DNA from: Pseudomonadota bacterium
Lineage (GTDB): Bacteria > Pseudomonadota > Alphaproteobacteria > Rhizobiales > Tepidamorphaceae
Assembly: GCA_023458595.1 (NCBI GenBank)
Contig: JAEWYT010000180.1
Location: 1-6,479, forward strand
Direction of reading: 5' to 3'
DNA: 6,479 bases
The first letter of the stretch is position 1. Each line of letters starts with the position of its first letter. The translations under genes were made by a program, and so were the position numbers. This document shows positions 6,429 through 6,479 of this stretch, piece by piece. The notes below the pieces were generated by a model. It saw only the letters and a program-made list of their open reading frames with translations. It did no database searches and had not been told where the DNA came from.

Positions 6429-6443
6429 CCAGACCAGGTCTGG
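6429..6443. repeat. Palindrome with 7-base arms around one base
   Basis: CCAGACC and GGTCTGG flank a single central A. As DNA it could be a protein-binding site for an unseen downstream gene; as RNA it could fold only with a 6-bp stem and 3-base loop. The rest of 6308-6479 shows no gene on either strand that I can support. Confidence 0.3.
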
Positions 6444-6479
6444 CGGGGCGCGGGCGCTCGCGGGAGCACCAATGCGGGT

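Noticed and set aside
5321..6472. Long open frame on the minus strand over the collagen-like gene
   Set aside because: It is the antisense of the Gly-X-Y repeat; its Arg/Ala/Gly repeats come from the 9-base period, and no ribosome site or domain is visible.

Overview
The window looks like chromosomal DNA from a GC-rich alphaproteobacterium, probably of the Hyphomicrobiales (Rhizobiales). This rests on the high GC content, the strong GC bias at third codon positions, and the style of the Tad/Cpa pilus genes. No rRNA, tRNA or marker gene is present, so the taxonomy is an inference.

Region 1 (1-3331, + strand) is the 3' part of a Tad (tight adherence, Flp pilus) operon. It contains a 5'-truncated cpaF/tadA secretion ATPase, then tadB and tadC, which encode the two inner-membrane platform proteins. 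The genes are 5 and 12 bases apart and are almost certainly co-transcribed. CpaF supplies ATP-driven force to the TadB/TadC platform that assembles Flp pilin. No tadD-like TPR gene follows tadC; the operon ends there at a hairpin.

Region 2 (3356-5023, - strand) is one convergent gene for a YtcJ-type, metal-dependent amidohydrolase of 555 residues with all expected metal-site motifs. A 9-bp hairpin sits exactly between its stop and the tadC stop. A 10-bp perfect palindrome (TGTGATCACA) lies 20 bases upstream of its start and looks like an operator.

Region 3 (5024-5302) is a divergent intergenic spacer. It has a GC-rich palindrome near the amidohydrolase side and a relatively AT-rich block on the other side, probably promoter DNA.

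Region 4 (5303-6307, + strand) holds a secreted collagen-like protein gene: signal peptide, a small N-terminal beta-rich domain, 25 uninterrupted Gly-X-Y triplets and a C-terminal globular head of about 136 residues. The reading frame is interrupted by one in-frame TGA (5603-5605) inside the N-terminal domain, and sensible protein sequence continues in the same frame on both sides. The simplest reading is a recent nonsense mutation (or sequencing error); readthrough or recoding is possible but unproven. This is the most interesting observation in the window.

Region 5 (6308-6479) contains no gene that can be supported, only two small inverted repeats.
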